64,000 bases of DNA. Source: Vibrio rumoiensis (GTDB taxonomy: Bacteria > Pseudomonadota > Gammaproteobacteria > Enterobacterales > Vibrionaceae). The notes beneath the pieces were generated by a model. That model was given only the letters and a program-made list of their open reading frames with translations. It was not told where the DNA came from and did no database searches. Location of the stretch: contig NZ_AP018686.1 of NCBI RefSeq assembly GCF_002218045.2, positions 1,105,910-1,169,909 of the forward strand, given 5' to 3'. Made by a program: the position numbers and the translations under genes. Positions 18,346-27,143 of the stretch are shown here, one piece after another (positions within the stretch are counted from its first letter, which is position 1; every line of letters begins with the position of its first letter).

Positions 18346-19890
18346 ATGACTATGCTTAATATCAAATTTCCTCTTTTATTGACTTGTGCTTGCTTAACAC
18401 TGTTACCTCATGCTTATGCTCAAGAACCCAATCGTTCCAATACGCTATCGCTCGCAGGTAGCTTAGAATTTACCAATATCGACCCATCCTCAAATGGTTA
18501 CCTATTTACTCGTATGCAAGTCACAGAAACCTTGCTTGATGTCAATGCCAAAGGCGAGTTATTACCCGCTTTAGCCCAAAACTATCAAGTTAGTGATGAT
18601 CGTAAGGTTTGGTCTTTTACTTTGGTACCCGATGTTACCTTCCACGATGGGAAAAAAATGGATGCAGAGGCCGTTGTGAAGAGCTTGCTGATCGCCTTTA
18701 ATAAACACGGGCCTCTTAAAAATGCACCGATAGAAAAAATTGAAGCGAGTAGTGACAACCAAATATCCATTGCTCTATCACAACCTTATCGACCTTTAGG
18801 TGCTGTGCTTGCGCATTACGCTAACGTCATTTTAAGCCCAGAATCCTATGATGAGTCAGGCAAAGTCTCTCATTTATACGGCACCGGTCCATACAAAATA
18901 TATACGCTTGCCCCACCGCACAAATTAACGGTAGAAAAGTTTGCTCAATACTGGGCTGACGATGCCTCTATTCAGTATGCTACCTACTTAACTGGCCACA
19001 GAGCGGAAAGCCGCGCACTTCAAGCCACCAGCGGTCAGGCTGACATTGCATTCGAACTGTCTCCTACCAGCGTGATGAGAATGAAAATGCAACCGCAAAT
19101 CAAAGTTCATGAATATTCGATTCCGAGAACATTAGTGCTCAAACTGAACGCAGGGGATCCCTTGTTAAGCAGTAAAGAAGCACGTCAAGCACTGAGTCTT
19201 GCCATTAATCGCCAAGGTATCGCAGCAGGAGTATTGAGATCGCCAGGGGCTGAGATCGATCAACTATTACCTGCCGCGGTGAGTGATTGGTACCTGAATC
19301 AATATCAAAAACCGCAGTACGATATAGAAAAAGCACGACAATTACTGGCCCAGTTAGGTTGGGACAAAAACGGCCAAGGCATGCTAACTCGTGATGGAAA
19401 GCCTTTCGAACTCACTTTGATCACCTACGCAGACCGCCCAGAACTGACGAATGTCGCCACCGCATTACAAGATCAATGGCGCCAGATTGGCATCAAACTC
19501 AATATCAACATTACCAACTCAAGCGCTATCCCAGCGGGTCATCACGATGGCTCACTTCAAGTTGCACTGATGGCTCGTAACTATGGGGTCATTGCCGATC
19601 CTCTTGCGGTACTCAGTAATGACTTTTCACCACAAGGCGGAGATTGGGGGGCTATGAACTGGAGTAATCCCAAGCTCTCTCAGTTATTTAGCACCTTGAA
19701 CCTGACTAACAATCAAGATGAATACCATCAGTTAGCCCAACAGGCTGCTCAATATATCCATCAAGGTTACTCTTTATTACCGATTGCTAGCTACACCCAG
19801 CGTATTGGTGTGAACATCCGCGTAAAAGGGTTTTCTTTCGACCCTTACGAACGCAACTTTAAACTCAGCAAAATGGAGTTTACACAGTAA
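18346..19890 (+). CDS. ABC importer, extracellular solute-binding protein family 5
   Basis: 514 residues with a Sec signal peptide (MTMLNIKFPLLLTCACLTLL, cleavage near AYA-QEP) and the family 5 peptide/nickel-binding fold (FTLVPDVTFHDGKKMDAEAV; GTGPYKIYTL; ARQALSLAINRQGI). This family binds peptides, nickel or metal-metallophore complexes in the periplasm. The overall pattern is closest to NikA/CntA-like members, and the Zur-type box upstream favours a metal or metal-chelate ligand. The start codon of the following permease overlaps its stop by 1 bp. Confidence 0.82.
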   Translation: MTMLNIKFPLLLTCACLTLLPHAYAQEPNRSNTLSLAGSLEFTNIDPSSNGYLFTRMQVTETLLDVNAKGELLPALAQNYQVSDDRKVWSFTLVPDVTFHDGKKMDAEAVVKSLLIAFNKHGPLKNAPIEKIEASSDNQISIALSQPYRPLGAVLAHYANVILSPESYDESGKVSHLYGTGPYKIYTLAPPHKLTVEKFAQYWADDASIQYATYLTGHRAESRALQATSGQADIAFELSPTSVMRMKMQPQIKVHEYSIPRTLVLKLNAGDPLLSSKEARQALSLAINRQGIAAGVLRSPGAEIDQLLPAAVSDWYLNQYQKPQYDIEKARQLLAQLGWDKNGQGMLTRDGKPFELTLITYADRPELTNVATALQDQWRQIGIKLNINITNSSAIPAGHHDGSLQVALMARNYGVIADPLAVLSNDFSPQGGDWGAMNWSNPKLSQLFSTLNLTNNQDEYHQLAQQAAQYIHQGYSLLPIASYTQRIGVNIRVKGFSFDPYERNFKLSKMEFTQ

Positions 19891-20849
19891 TGTTGGGGAT
19901 CTTTTATCAACGATTTTTGCAACTGATTGCCGTCATTTTTTCGGTTGGTGGCCTAACTTACTTGTTAATGCGCTCTCTGCCGGGCGATATGGCCTATCGC
20001 TTAGCCGCAAGCCGCTATGGACAAGATAATGTCAATGCGGAAGCGGCTGAGTTTATCCGCCAAGAACTCAACTTAGACCAAAATGGTTGGCATAGTTTTA
20101 TGCAATGGCTTGTGGATCTTGCGCAATTTAACTTTGGCCATTCACTCGTGAGTGGCGAACCCGTGTTAGCGGTAGTGGAGCATCAGCTCTACCACTCAAT
20201 GCTTTTAGCCGGAGCAGGGATGGCGCTTTCTATTGTGATTGCCATTCCACTTGGTTTACTTAGCGCTCGCTTTCCACGTACCGCCAACCCGATCATTTTA
20301 GGCTTTTCGACTTTATTTCGCTCGTTGCCTGTGTTTGTCATTGGTTTAGCGCTTATTACTCTGCTTGCGATCCATTTCTCTTGGTTCCCTGTCGCAGGGT
20401 TCGGCACGACTGCACATTTAGTTCTGCCAGCATTAACGTTAGCCGTTAGCCTTGCTGCTGCTTCGAACCGAATTGTTTATCATTCAGCACAACGTGTTTT
20501 TCAAGCGCCATTTTATCAATATGCTCGAACCAAAGGACTAAGCTCAAGCATCACATTCAAACGTCATGGCATCATCAATATTGCCTTACCCGTGGTGGCT
20601 TATTGGGGCGTGCAGTTAGTGATGGTGCTTGAAGGTGTGGTGATGATCGAATCTTTATTTTCATGGCCCGGCGTCGGGCATGGATTAGCTCATGCTATTT
20701 TTGCGCGTGATATTCCGGTTATTCAAGGAACCGCAATCTGTCTTGGTATTTTGTTTGTCATTTTAAATACATGCAATGATTTACTGTGTCGCGCACTCGA
20801 TCCTCGCTCCACTCAAGCCGAAACTCAAAAACAAGGAGCCTTTGCGTAA
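19890..20849 (+). CDS. ABC importer permease (DppB/NikB type)
   Basis: 319 residues, inner-membrane permease. It has an N-terminal helix, then the binding-protein-dependent transport domain with the EAA-loop region (YQYARTKGLSSSITFKRHGI) and the terminal VVMIESLFSWPGVGHGLAHA typical of DppB/NikB. It overlaps both neighbours by 1 bp (TAATG). It forms the channel together with the next gene product. Confidence 0.9.
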   Translation: MLGIFYQRFLQLIAVIFSVGGLTYLLMRSLPGDMAYRLAASRYGQDNVNAEAAEFIRQELNLDQNGWHSFMQWLVDLAQFNFGHSLVSGEPVLAVVEHQLYHSMLLAGAGMALSIVIAIPLGLLSARFPRTANPIILGFSTLFRSLPVFVIGLALITLLAIHFSWFPVAGFGTTAHLVLPALTLAVSLAAASNRIVYHSAQRVFQAPFYQYARTKGLSSSITFKRHGIINIALPVVAYWGVQLVMVLEGVVMIESLFSWPGVGHGLAHAIFARDIPVIQGTAICLGILFVILNTCNDLLCRALDPRSTQAETQKQGAFA

Positions 20850-21628
20850 TGATGTCGTTGTCTCAAAAATTGTCACTGAGTCTGTTATCTCTATTCGTGC
20901 TTACTGCGATCTTAGGCCCTTTAGTGATGAATATTGACCCAAATCAGCAGAATTTAATGTCCATTCTAGTTCCGCCAAGTGCTGAACATTGGTTAGGTAC
21001 CGATCAATATGGACGAAGCATGCTTAGCCGATTGACTTATGCACTCCGTTTATCGTTAGCAATGGCGGTCATTTGTGTGGTCACTTCTGCTGCTATAGGC
21101 TGTCTATTAGGCATGTTGGCTGGCTGGAAAGGCGGTTGGATTGATCGCGGATTATCCATGTTGGTCAATATTTTACTCGCCCTCCCGGCTTTAGTGATCG
21201 TGTTATTGCTAGCCGCGATGATGCCGGGCTCATTTGCGGCATTGTATTTTGCGATCTCGCTTATTCAATGGGTCGAATATTTTCAGTTATCGCGCACGAT
21301 TACTCGCAAAGTCATGGCAAATGAGGCCGTCCAAAACTCTCGTTTACTTGGCTTTAACCGGTGGTATTTAATTCGTCGTCATTTATGGCCAGAACTGGCC
21401 TCTCCAGTGGCAACCATTGCTTCCTTTGGCGCGGCAAACGCCATCTTATATATGGCATCACTTGGGTTTATTTATGTGGGAATTCAACCACCAACCAGTG
21501 AGCTAGGGTTAATGATCGTCGAACTGTTTCCTTATTATAGTGAAGCCCCTTGGTTATTAATTCAACCTATCATCCTAATTGCCCTGCTCATCATGAGTTT
21601 TCATCTATTAACAGGTAGTAAAAGATGA
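20849..21628 (+). CDS. ABC importer permease (DppC/NikC type)
   Basis: 259 residues. The start at 20849 overlaps the previous stop (TAATG) and has AAGGAG upstream. The DppC/NikC hallmark HWLGTDQYGRSMLSRLTYAL is present, as is the EAA loop (AVQNSRLLGFNRWYLIRRHL) and five membrane helices. It pairs with the preceding permease and overlaps the ATPase gene by 4 bp. Confidence 0.9.
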   Translation: MMSLSQKLSLSLLSLFVLTAILGPLVMNIDPNQQNLMSILVPPSAEHWLGTDQYGRSMLSRLTYALRLSLAMAVICVVTSAAIGCLLGMLAGWKGGWIDRGLSMLVNILLALPALVIVLLLAAMMPGSFAALYFAISLIQWVEYFQLSRTITRKVMANEAVQNSRLLGFNRWYLIRRHLWPELASPVATIASFGAANAILYMASLGFIYVGIQPPTSELGLMIVELFPYYSEAPWLLIQPIILIALLIMSFHLLTGSKR

Positions 21629-23028
21629 CCGCATTTTTAGAAGTACAGAACTTAACCATCAAACATGGTGATATTGAATTGGTCAGCAACCTTTCTTTTT
21701 GTTTGGCCAATAAGACTCCTTTGGTCGTATTAGGACAAACCGGTTCAGGGAAAAGTTTGCTGCTCAAATTCATTATGGGCACACTTGAACCCACATTATC
21801 GGTGATGGGTAAATTATTCATTCAAGGAAAAGAAATCCATTGGCAACAAAGGAAACAATTGTGGGGAAAAACCTTATCCATTTTGCCACAAGAGCCATCT
21901 CAAGCTTTAAGCCCTTTGATGAGAAGCCAGCAACAAGTATGTGAAGTTTTTCGTTATGTCCAAGGCAAACCAAAGTCACAAGCAAAACAGGAATCTCTCT
22001 ATTCTCTCAATCAATATGGTTTAGGCGAGCATGCTCAAAAGCGACCGTATGAATTATCTGGTGGTATGGCACAGCGCTTAGCGATGAGTGTCGCACGCGC
22101 CAGTAATAGTGACCTTTTCTTGGCCGACGAACCGACCAAAGGTCTCGATGTTTCCCGTCGAGATGACATGGTTGACCATCTCAAAGACCGCGCAGAACAA
22201 GGTGGCTTACTCGTGGTCACCCATGATATTGATGTGGCACGCGGCATTGATGGTCAGATGATCGTATTACAAAATGGTCAGTTAATTGAGCAAGGCAATA
22301 CCCGCGATATGCTCACTAATGCTCAACATCCATATACTCAAACTCTGATTTCATCACAACCCGAAGCTTGGCAAGCCGTATCTCTAATGAATAAAATTCA
22401 AGAGCCGATTTTAAAGGTGAGTAACCTCAGTTTACGTCGAGGAAAGCAAACTTTAATCGATGATCTGAATTTCCAACTTCATGCTGGCGAGGTAATTGGT
22501 GTCGTAGGTGATAGCGGGTGTGGAAAGAGCAGTTTGGGCGATGCGATTTTAGGCCAACTACCAATACATTCAGGCAGCATTGAATATTTAACTAAACAAA
22601 AGCCGAACAATAAAGTGATGGCTCATCAATCAAAATGGTTAAAACTATTCCAAGACCCTATCGCTTCACTACCTAGCCATGCAACACTTGGACAATTATT
22701 AAAGGACTTAGTTAAGTTGCATAAAATAGACACAGACCAGATCCCAAGCATGATGGAGACACTGCGTCTAAAACCTGAAATACTCAATCAAAAACCGCAT
22801 CAAGCCTCTGGTGGCGAGCTACAAAGATTTGCTATTTTGCGGACTTTATTGCTCAAGCCAGTCTTTTTATTTGCTGATGAACCAACCACTCGTCTTGATC
22901 CTATTGTCGCCAAAGAAGTGTCTACTATGTTGATTACTTTAGCCAAGCAACAAGGATGTGGCATGTTAATCGTGAGTCACGATCCACAACTCATCAAGGC
23001 GGTATCCGATAAAGTGATTCAGTTGTAA
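21625..23028 (+). CDS. ABC importer, fused double ATPase (DppD-DppF type)
   Basis: 467 residues containing two nucleotide-binding domains in one chain. First half: Walker A GQTGSGKS, signature LSGGMAQRLAM, Walker B LFLADEPTKGLD, H-loop VVTHD. Second half: Walker A GDSGCGKSS, signature ASGGELQRFAI, Walker B VFLFADEPTTRLD. Usual systems encode these as two separate proteins (DppD/DppF, NikD/NikE); the fusion is compact. It is the last gene of the four-gene operon. Confidence 0.9.
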   Translation: MTAFLEVQNLTIKHGDIELVSNLSFCLANKTPLVVLGQTGSGKSLLLKFIMGTLEPTLSVMGKLFIQGKEIHWQQRKQLWGKTLSILPQEPSQALSPLMRSQQQVCEVFRYVQGKPKSQAKQESLYSLNQYGLGEHAQKRPYELSGGMAQRLAMSVARASNSDLFLADEPTKGLDVSRRDDMVDHLKDRAEQGGLLVVTHDIDVARGIDGQMIVLQNGQLIEQGNTRDMLTNAQHPYTQTLISSQPEAWQAVSLMNKIQEPILKVSNLSLRRGKQTLIDDLNFQLHAGEVIGVVGDSGCGKSSLGDAILGQLPIHSGSIEYLTKQKPNNKVMAHQSKWLKLFQDPIASLPSHATLGQLLKDLVKLHKIDTDQIPSMMETLRLKPEILNQKPHQASGGELQRFAILRTLLLKPVFLFADEPTTRLDPIVAKEVSTMLITLAKQQGCGMLIVSHDPQLIKAVSDKVIQL

Positions 23029-23073
23029 AGAGCGACCAAACGGTATCAGGTTCTTAATATCTCAACTCAACAA

Positions 23074-23103
23074 TAAAAAATGGGTAGCCACTCGCTACCC
23101 ATT
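23074..23103 (-). terminator. Terminator between convergent ABC and PepSY genes
   Basis: 10-bp stem AATGGGTAGC (23079-23088) and GCTACCCATT (23094-23103). The A-run to its left is the T-tract for the minus-strand PepSY gene; it may work in both directions. Confidence 0.82.
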
Positions 23104-23132
23104 CATTGATTTAACTTGTTTAGTTCACTCGG

Positions 23133-24500
23133 TTAAGAAGCGGCTTCGAGTCGATATACCGCTCTTCGCCAACGAATCACATCAACGAAGCAAAATACTA
23201 TCAAGCTGATCCCCATAATCGGCAGTGCCAAACCTAATACGACGGCCACCATTATAGACAATACTTTCATGGCGTTTGAAAGTTTTATCCAGCTATCCAC
23301 TAAGGTTGGTGTTGTGTTGCTCATCACCGGTCGACGTTTCCACCACATGGTATATCCCCACACGATCACCGCACATAATGCCAAACCAAACACCGCCAAT
23401 ATCAATTGATTAGGCAGGCCAAACAAAATCCCCATGTGAGCATCAATTCCCCAACGGATAAGTTTTGCCACGATCGGAAAATCTTTAAACTCTGCATGCC
23501 CAACCACTGACATTGACATAGCATCGATCGCAACTTCATCCACCTGAGTTGGCCATGAACGATCGATTTCTTTTACAACCCACGCGGTTTTATTGTTTGG
23601 CGCAGGCACGATTTCAATCTTACCGGCATCAATACCAAATTCACGGGCGCTCTGCTCAACTTGATCAAAGACACCGAGCTTACTGTCAGAACTCATGCCC
23701 GACATATTATGGTGATTGGCGTGTAAATCACCATTAGAGTTGCCCTCATGATGAGACGTTAAATCACGAGAAACCGACGGCGTTACCCACCCTATCGCTT
23801 GTCGCCATTCAGCAATATTGCCCCCAGCCCATTTCGACCACGTTAAGCCTGTTGCAGAGAAAAATAATAAGCCTAAACTGATCCAAACCGCGACCTTGGC
23901 ATGACGTGAACGCGCTTGAGCAAAGCTGCCAGCTTTAGCCTGACGAGCCAAACTGCGTCGCTGCTGCCACCATAAAAACACCCCACCTAACGCCGCAACC
24001 CACATCCAAGAGGCCGCTAACTCGCTGTAGTATCGTCCTATTGGCCCTAATAACAAATCGGTATGCATAAAGTCGATGGCGATACGAAATGGCAATACTC
24101 CACTGGTACCATAACTGGCGAGCTCACCTTTGATATCTAAAGTAACCGGGTCAACAAACACGGTGCGTGCTCGATATCGGTCTAGATCGGGATCGTTAAA
24201 TAACACGCGAGTCGTTTGTCCTAATGCCGGTGCAGGACGAACCGATTTAATCTCTAGTGGATTGGGTAAGCTATTTTGCGCGGCGGCAATTTGCGCGCTA
24301 AGCGGTTGAACCGTTCCCTGAGTCACCGCACTGAGCTGCTGCTTATAAAGCACATTTTCAAGCTGCGGAGTTAAGACATAAAGCGTACCAGTGAATGCCG
24401 CCATAAAAATAAACGGCCCAACAAATAAGCCGATATAAAAGTGAAGTCGCTTAATAAAAGCCGTGAAGCTTCCAGCACTTCCTGTTTGTACTGTATTCAT
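23133..24500 (-). CDS. PepSY-associated membrane protein
   Basis: 455 residues with four membrane helices in the PepSY_TM arrangement: an N-terminal helix after FIKRLHFYIGLFVGPFIFMA, a large periplasmic region containing PepSY-like segments, then helices near ASWMWVAALGGVFLWWQQRR and later. Proteins of this family often accompany TonB receptors and siderophore or copper genes and may act as ferric reductases or heme-binding membrane proteins. The following gene encodes a His-rich DUF2946-like protein on the same strand (upstream), which fits a metal context. The specific role is unknown. Confidence 0.8.
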   Translation of the reverse strand: MNTVQTGSAGSFTAFIKRLHFYIGLFVGPFIFMAAFTGTLYVLTPQLENVLYKQQLSAVTQGTVQPLSAQIAAAQNSLPNPLEIKSVRPAPALGQTTRVLFNDPDLDRYRARTVFVDPVTLDIKGELASYGTSGVLPFRIAIDFMHTDLLLGPIGRYYSELAASWMWVAALGGVFLWWQQRRSLARQAKAGSFAQARSRHAKVAVWISLGLLFFSATGLTWSKWAGGNIAEWRQAIGWVTPSVSRDLTSHHEGNSNGDLHANHHNMSGMSSDSKLGVFDQVEQSAREFGIDAGKIEIVPAPNNKTAWVVKEIDRSWPTQVDEVAIDAMSMSVVGHAEFKDFPIVAKLIRWGIDAHMGILFGLPNQLILAVFGLALCAVIVWGYTMWWKRRPVMSNTTPTLVDSWIKLSNAMKVLSIMVAVVLGLALPIMGISLIVFCFVDVIRWRRAVYRLEAAS

Positions 24501-24537
24501 TTTGTTCTCTCAATTGATGATAAAAATTCATTTATTT

Positions 24538-24915
24538 TCAAATAGAGAAAACAGGCGGGGCTCTTGGGGTGGGAAATAAATAAGAGAGACACCGACCCGA
24601 CTGAACGCCAACGGCCGTCAATATTGCCACTAAACAAAAAATGGCCGCAACAACCAGTGGTAACGCGCCATGTGTTGCAGAAAGCGTCGCCAGCAAATCA
24701 CAATAGCCACACCAACCATGTTGATGATGAGAATCGGTAGAAGAATGATGATCGGAGTGATGGGTAGAATGAGCGTCGCCGTCCATTTTAACCATCATGT
24801 GATGAGAAGTAGTTGCCCTATCCGCAAGCACCACGGACATAGAAACCAAAGGCGCGAGATAGATAAGTAGGATCAATACCACGGGAAGGTAAAGAACCCG
24901 ACGTCGAAACGACAT
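24538..24915 (-). CDS. Histidine-rich DUF2946-like membrane protein
   Basis: About 125 residues from the ATG at 24915 (MSFRRRVLYLPVVLILLIYL); the frame is open to 24984. One N-terminal helix is followed by a His/Asp/Ser-rich periplasmic loop (HSTHHSDHHSSTDSHHQHG), a CGYC pair, a second helix and a terminal RAPP, which is the usual DUF2946 ending. Such proteins sit next to copper or iron transport genes. The His cluster and CxxC suggest metal binding. It is upstream of, and in the same direction as, the PepSY gene (37 bp), so the two likely form an operon. Confidence 0.7.
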   Translation of the reverse strand: MSFRRRVLYLPVVLILLIYLAPLVSMSVVLADRATTSHHMMVKMDGDAHSTHHSDHHSSTDSHHQHGWCGYCDLLATLSATHGALPLVVAAIFCLVAILTAVGVQSGRCLSYLFPTPRAPPVFSI

Positions 24916-25095
24916 AGTTACAAGAGAAAAAGCCGGCACACCCATCACAAAAAATCGCCCAAAAATGAGACGTAAATGTAACATAAAGTTATCAATTTAA
25001 TGACCGATAATTTACCCACGCAACAACAAATTGATAATCCATAGCATTCCCAATGACGAGCCCGTAAAATAGCGAGATTATTCAGGGAGAATTCA

Positions 25096-26346
25096 ATGAC
25101 CACTCACGCTATGCCATCTATTGCACACTTATCTAAGCCGACCTTACTGGTTTTATACTTCATCATCTTTCTAGGCTCTGCGGGCTTTTTTATTACCATT
25201 CCCGCTTATGTGAATTTGTTTTTAACCGATCACTCTTTGGCGATAGCTCAAGCGATGCCACTTGAAGACAGACGCACGTTGTTTGGCACAGTGATGTCTG
25301 CCGCGCCTTTTATCTCGATGTTTTTCACCCCATTCATCGCTCGCTTTGCCGATCGCTATAGTCGAAAACTGGTGATGGCATTATGTTTGGTTGTGGCCGC
25401 TCTCGGCTTTGTGATGCCGGTATATGCGATTATTGCAGGTTCGGTAGCTTTGCTGTTTGCCGGCAATATGATCAATAGCTTAGGTTCAGCCAGCCAACCC
25501 ATCGCTCAAGCGATTTTGGCTGATAATAGCCAAGGTAAAACCAAAGCGACGTTAATGAGTTTGGTGGCAGTGGTTATGACAGCCGCCATGTCATTTGGCC
25601 CAGCCCTTGGTAGTAAATTGACCGCGCTATATGGCCCTCAAGCCCCTTTCTATGCTTGTTTATTGATTGCTGTTGTTTGTTTTATTTTGTTGCACATCAT
25701 CCAGCTACCAAAACAAGCCTCTCTAAAACAAGAAAGTCCATTCTCATTAGCGGCGCCATTATCACGTAGTCAAAAAGGTTTATTGCCTTGTTTGGCCATC
25801 GTATTTATCTGCCAGTTCAGCTGGAGTTTATACTTCCAAAATATCTCATTTATTTTGCCGCAAAAATGGCAACTGGCGGTAGAGGGTGAGTTTTATCAAT
25901 ACTTTATGTTAGCCATTGGCATTGTAATGATCGCTTCTTTACTGTTCGTTCCTCGTCTATTGCTGGCTATCATGACGCTAACCCAAGCATTAAGAAGTGT
26001 CTTAACTGGTGCTGGCATTGGCATGGTTTTACTGGCGATCACACCGACACCAACCACCCATGTTATTGCCATGGTTTGGACATCGATTATGGTGGCATCT
26101 TCGTTTCCTTTATATATTACCGCGCTGTCTGATCGTGCTAGCGATAGTGACCAAGGCTGGGCGATGGCATTATCCAGTGCCATGGTAGGATTAGCTTGGA
26201 CTTTAACAGGCTACCTCACTGCAATTTTGGTGAATATACACTTAATTCTACCAACCCTGATTGCCGCAGTGGGTTATGCGATTGCCGTGTTATTCGTCCC
26301 TCGCCAATCGCAAGTAAATAATCAAGAGGCGCAAGCATCATCATGA
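25096..26346 (+). CDS. MFS transporter
   Basis: 416 residues, 12 helices, preceded by a good AGGGAG site. Motif A-like RFADRYSRKLVMALCL lies between helices 2 and 3, and the segment NMINSLGSASQPIAQAILAD follows. It resembles drug or metabolite efflux MFS proteins, but the substrate is not identifiable. Its stop overlaps the start of the M23 gene by 4 bp (ATGA), so the two are translationally coupled. Confidence 0.82.
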   Translation: MTTHAMPSIAHLSKPTLLVLYFIIFLGSAGFFITIPAYVNLFLTDHSLAIAQAMPLEDRRTLFGTVMSAAPFISMFFTPFIARFADRYSRKLVMALCLVVAALGFVMPVYAIIAGSVALLFAGNMINSLGSASQPIAQAILADNSQGKTKATLMSLVAVVMTAAMSFGPALGSKLTALYGPQAPFYACLLIAVVCFILLHIIQLPKQASLKQESPFSLAAPLSRSQKGLLPCLAIVFICQFSWSLYFQNISFILPQKWQLAVEGEFYQYFMLAIGIVMIASLLFVPRLLLAIMTLTQALRSVLTGAGIGMVLLAITPTPTTHVIAMVWTSIMVASSFPLYITALSDRASDSDQGWAMALSSAMVGLAWTLTGYLTAILVNIHLILPTLIAAVGYAIAVLFVPRQSQVNNQEAQASS

Positions 26347-27014
26347 GTTTTGAAGCTACCCTTAAAAAGCATCACTTTCACCCAATCATTGATACACACT
26401 ATCAATTTGGAAAAGCGCTGATTGTCGATCTCTCACCTAGCAGTGATATATGGAGCCAAGTGAATGACGAACATGATTTCTCAGCAGAGATAAAGCGCCA
26501 AGTTGCCGAAACCAATGCTGTGATAGAAATAGGTCGCTACGCTGAACAACGCATGATTTATCAAGATACCGATAACTTTTCACAAAGCAGCAATCGCACT
26601 TTACACATTGGCATTGATTTGGGGATCCCGGCAGGCAACACGGTTTTTGCCCCAATTCAAGGCGAAGTGGTGGCATTGGCTAACCGCCAACAGCAAGGTG
26701 ATTACGGCCCTGTGATCATTTTACGCCATCAACTAGAAGGCTACACATTTCATACCCTTTACGGGCATTTAGCCACTTCTTCCCTACAAAATCTGTACAT
26801 AGGAAAAATAATTCAAACAGGTGAAGCTTTTGCCCAAATAGGGACTTTTGCAGAAAATGGTGGCTGGGCATCTCACCTGCACTTTCAAATCATTCGTGAT
26901 TTAGGGCCGCATTTAGACGACTACCCAGGGGTTGTTGATCCCAAATATAAGACGTTCTATTTACAGAACTGCCCATCGCCAAACCTCATCCTTCAACGAG
27001 AAGATTTGAGTTAA
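26343..27014 (+). CDS. M23-family (LytM-like) metallopeptidase domain protein without signal peptide
   Basis: 223 residues. The M23 zinc site is intact: H88-x3-D92 in LHIGIDLGIPAG, and HLH in GWASHLHFQIIRD. M23 peptidases normally cleave peptidoglycan cross-links in the periplasm, but the N-terminus (MSFEATLKKHHFHPIIDTHY) has no signal peptide or membrane helix. Similar domains occur in cytoplasmic multidomain aminotransferase proteins, so this may act on a small peptide-like compound handled by the coupled MFS transporter rather than on cell wall. Confidence 0.75.
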   Translation: MSFEATLKKHHFHPIIDTHYQFGKALIVDLSPSSDIWSQVNDEHDFSAEIKRQVAETNAVIEIGRYAEQRMIYQDTDNFSQSSNRTLHIGIDLGIPAGNTVFAPIQGEVVALANRQQQGDYGPVIILRHQLEGYTFHTLYGHLATSSLQNLYIGKIIQTGEAFAQIGTFAENGGWASHLHFQIIRDLGPHLDDYPGVVDPKYKTFYLQNCPSPNLILQREDLS

Positions 27015-27143
27015 CATCTAAAAAATACTTTTTAATAACGAATTGTTATGAAGAAAGTAACAGAAATACACGGTCTATCCTTTTAATCTCAAAAATCGAC
27101 CTAATATCTAACTTAGGTGATAAAACAAACAAAAGGGAAGACA

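Noticed and set aside
24500..24537. Possible Fur box upstream of the PepSY gene
   Set aside because: The AT-rich sequence only loosely resembles GATAATGATAATCATTATC, with too many mismatches.
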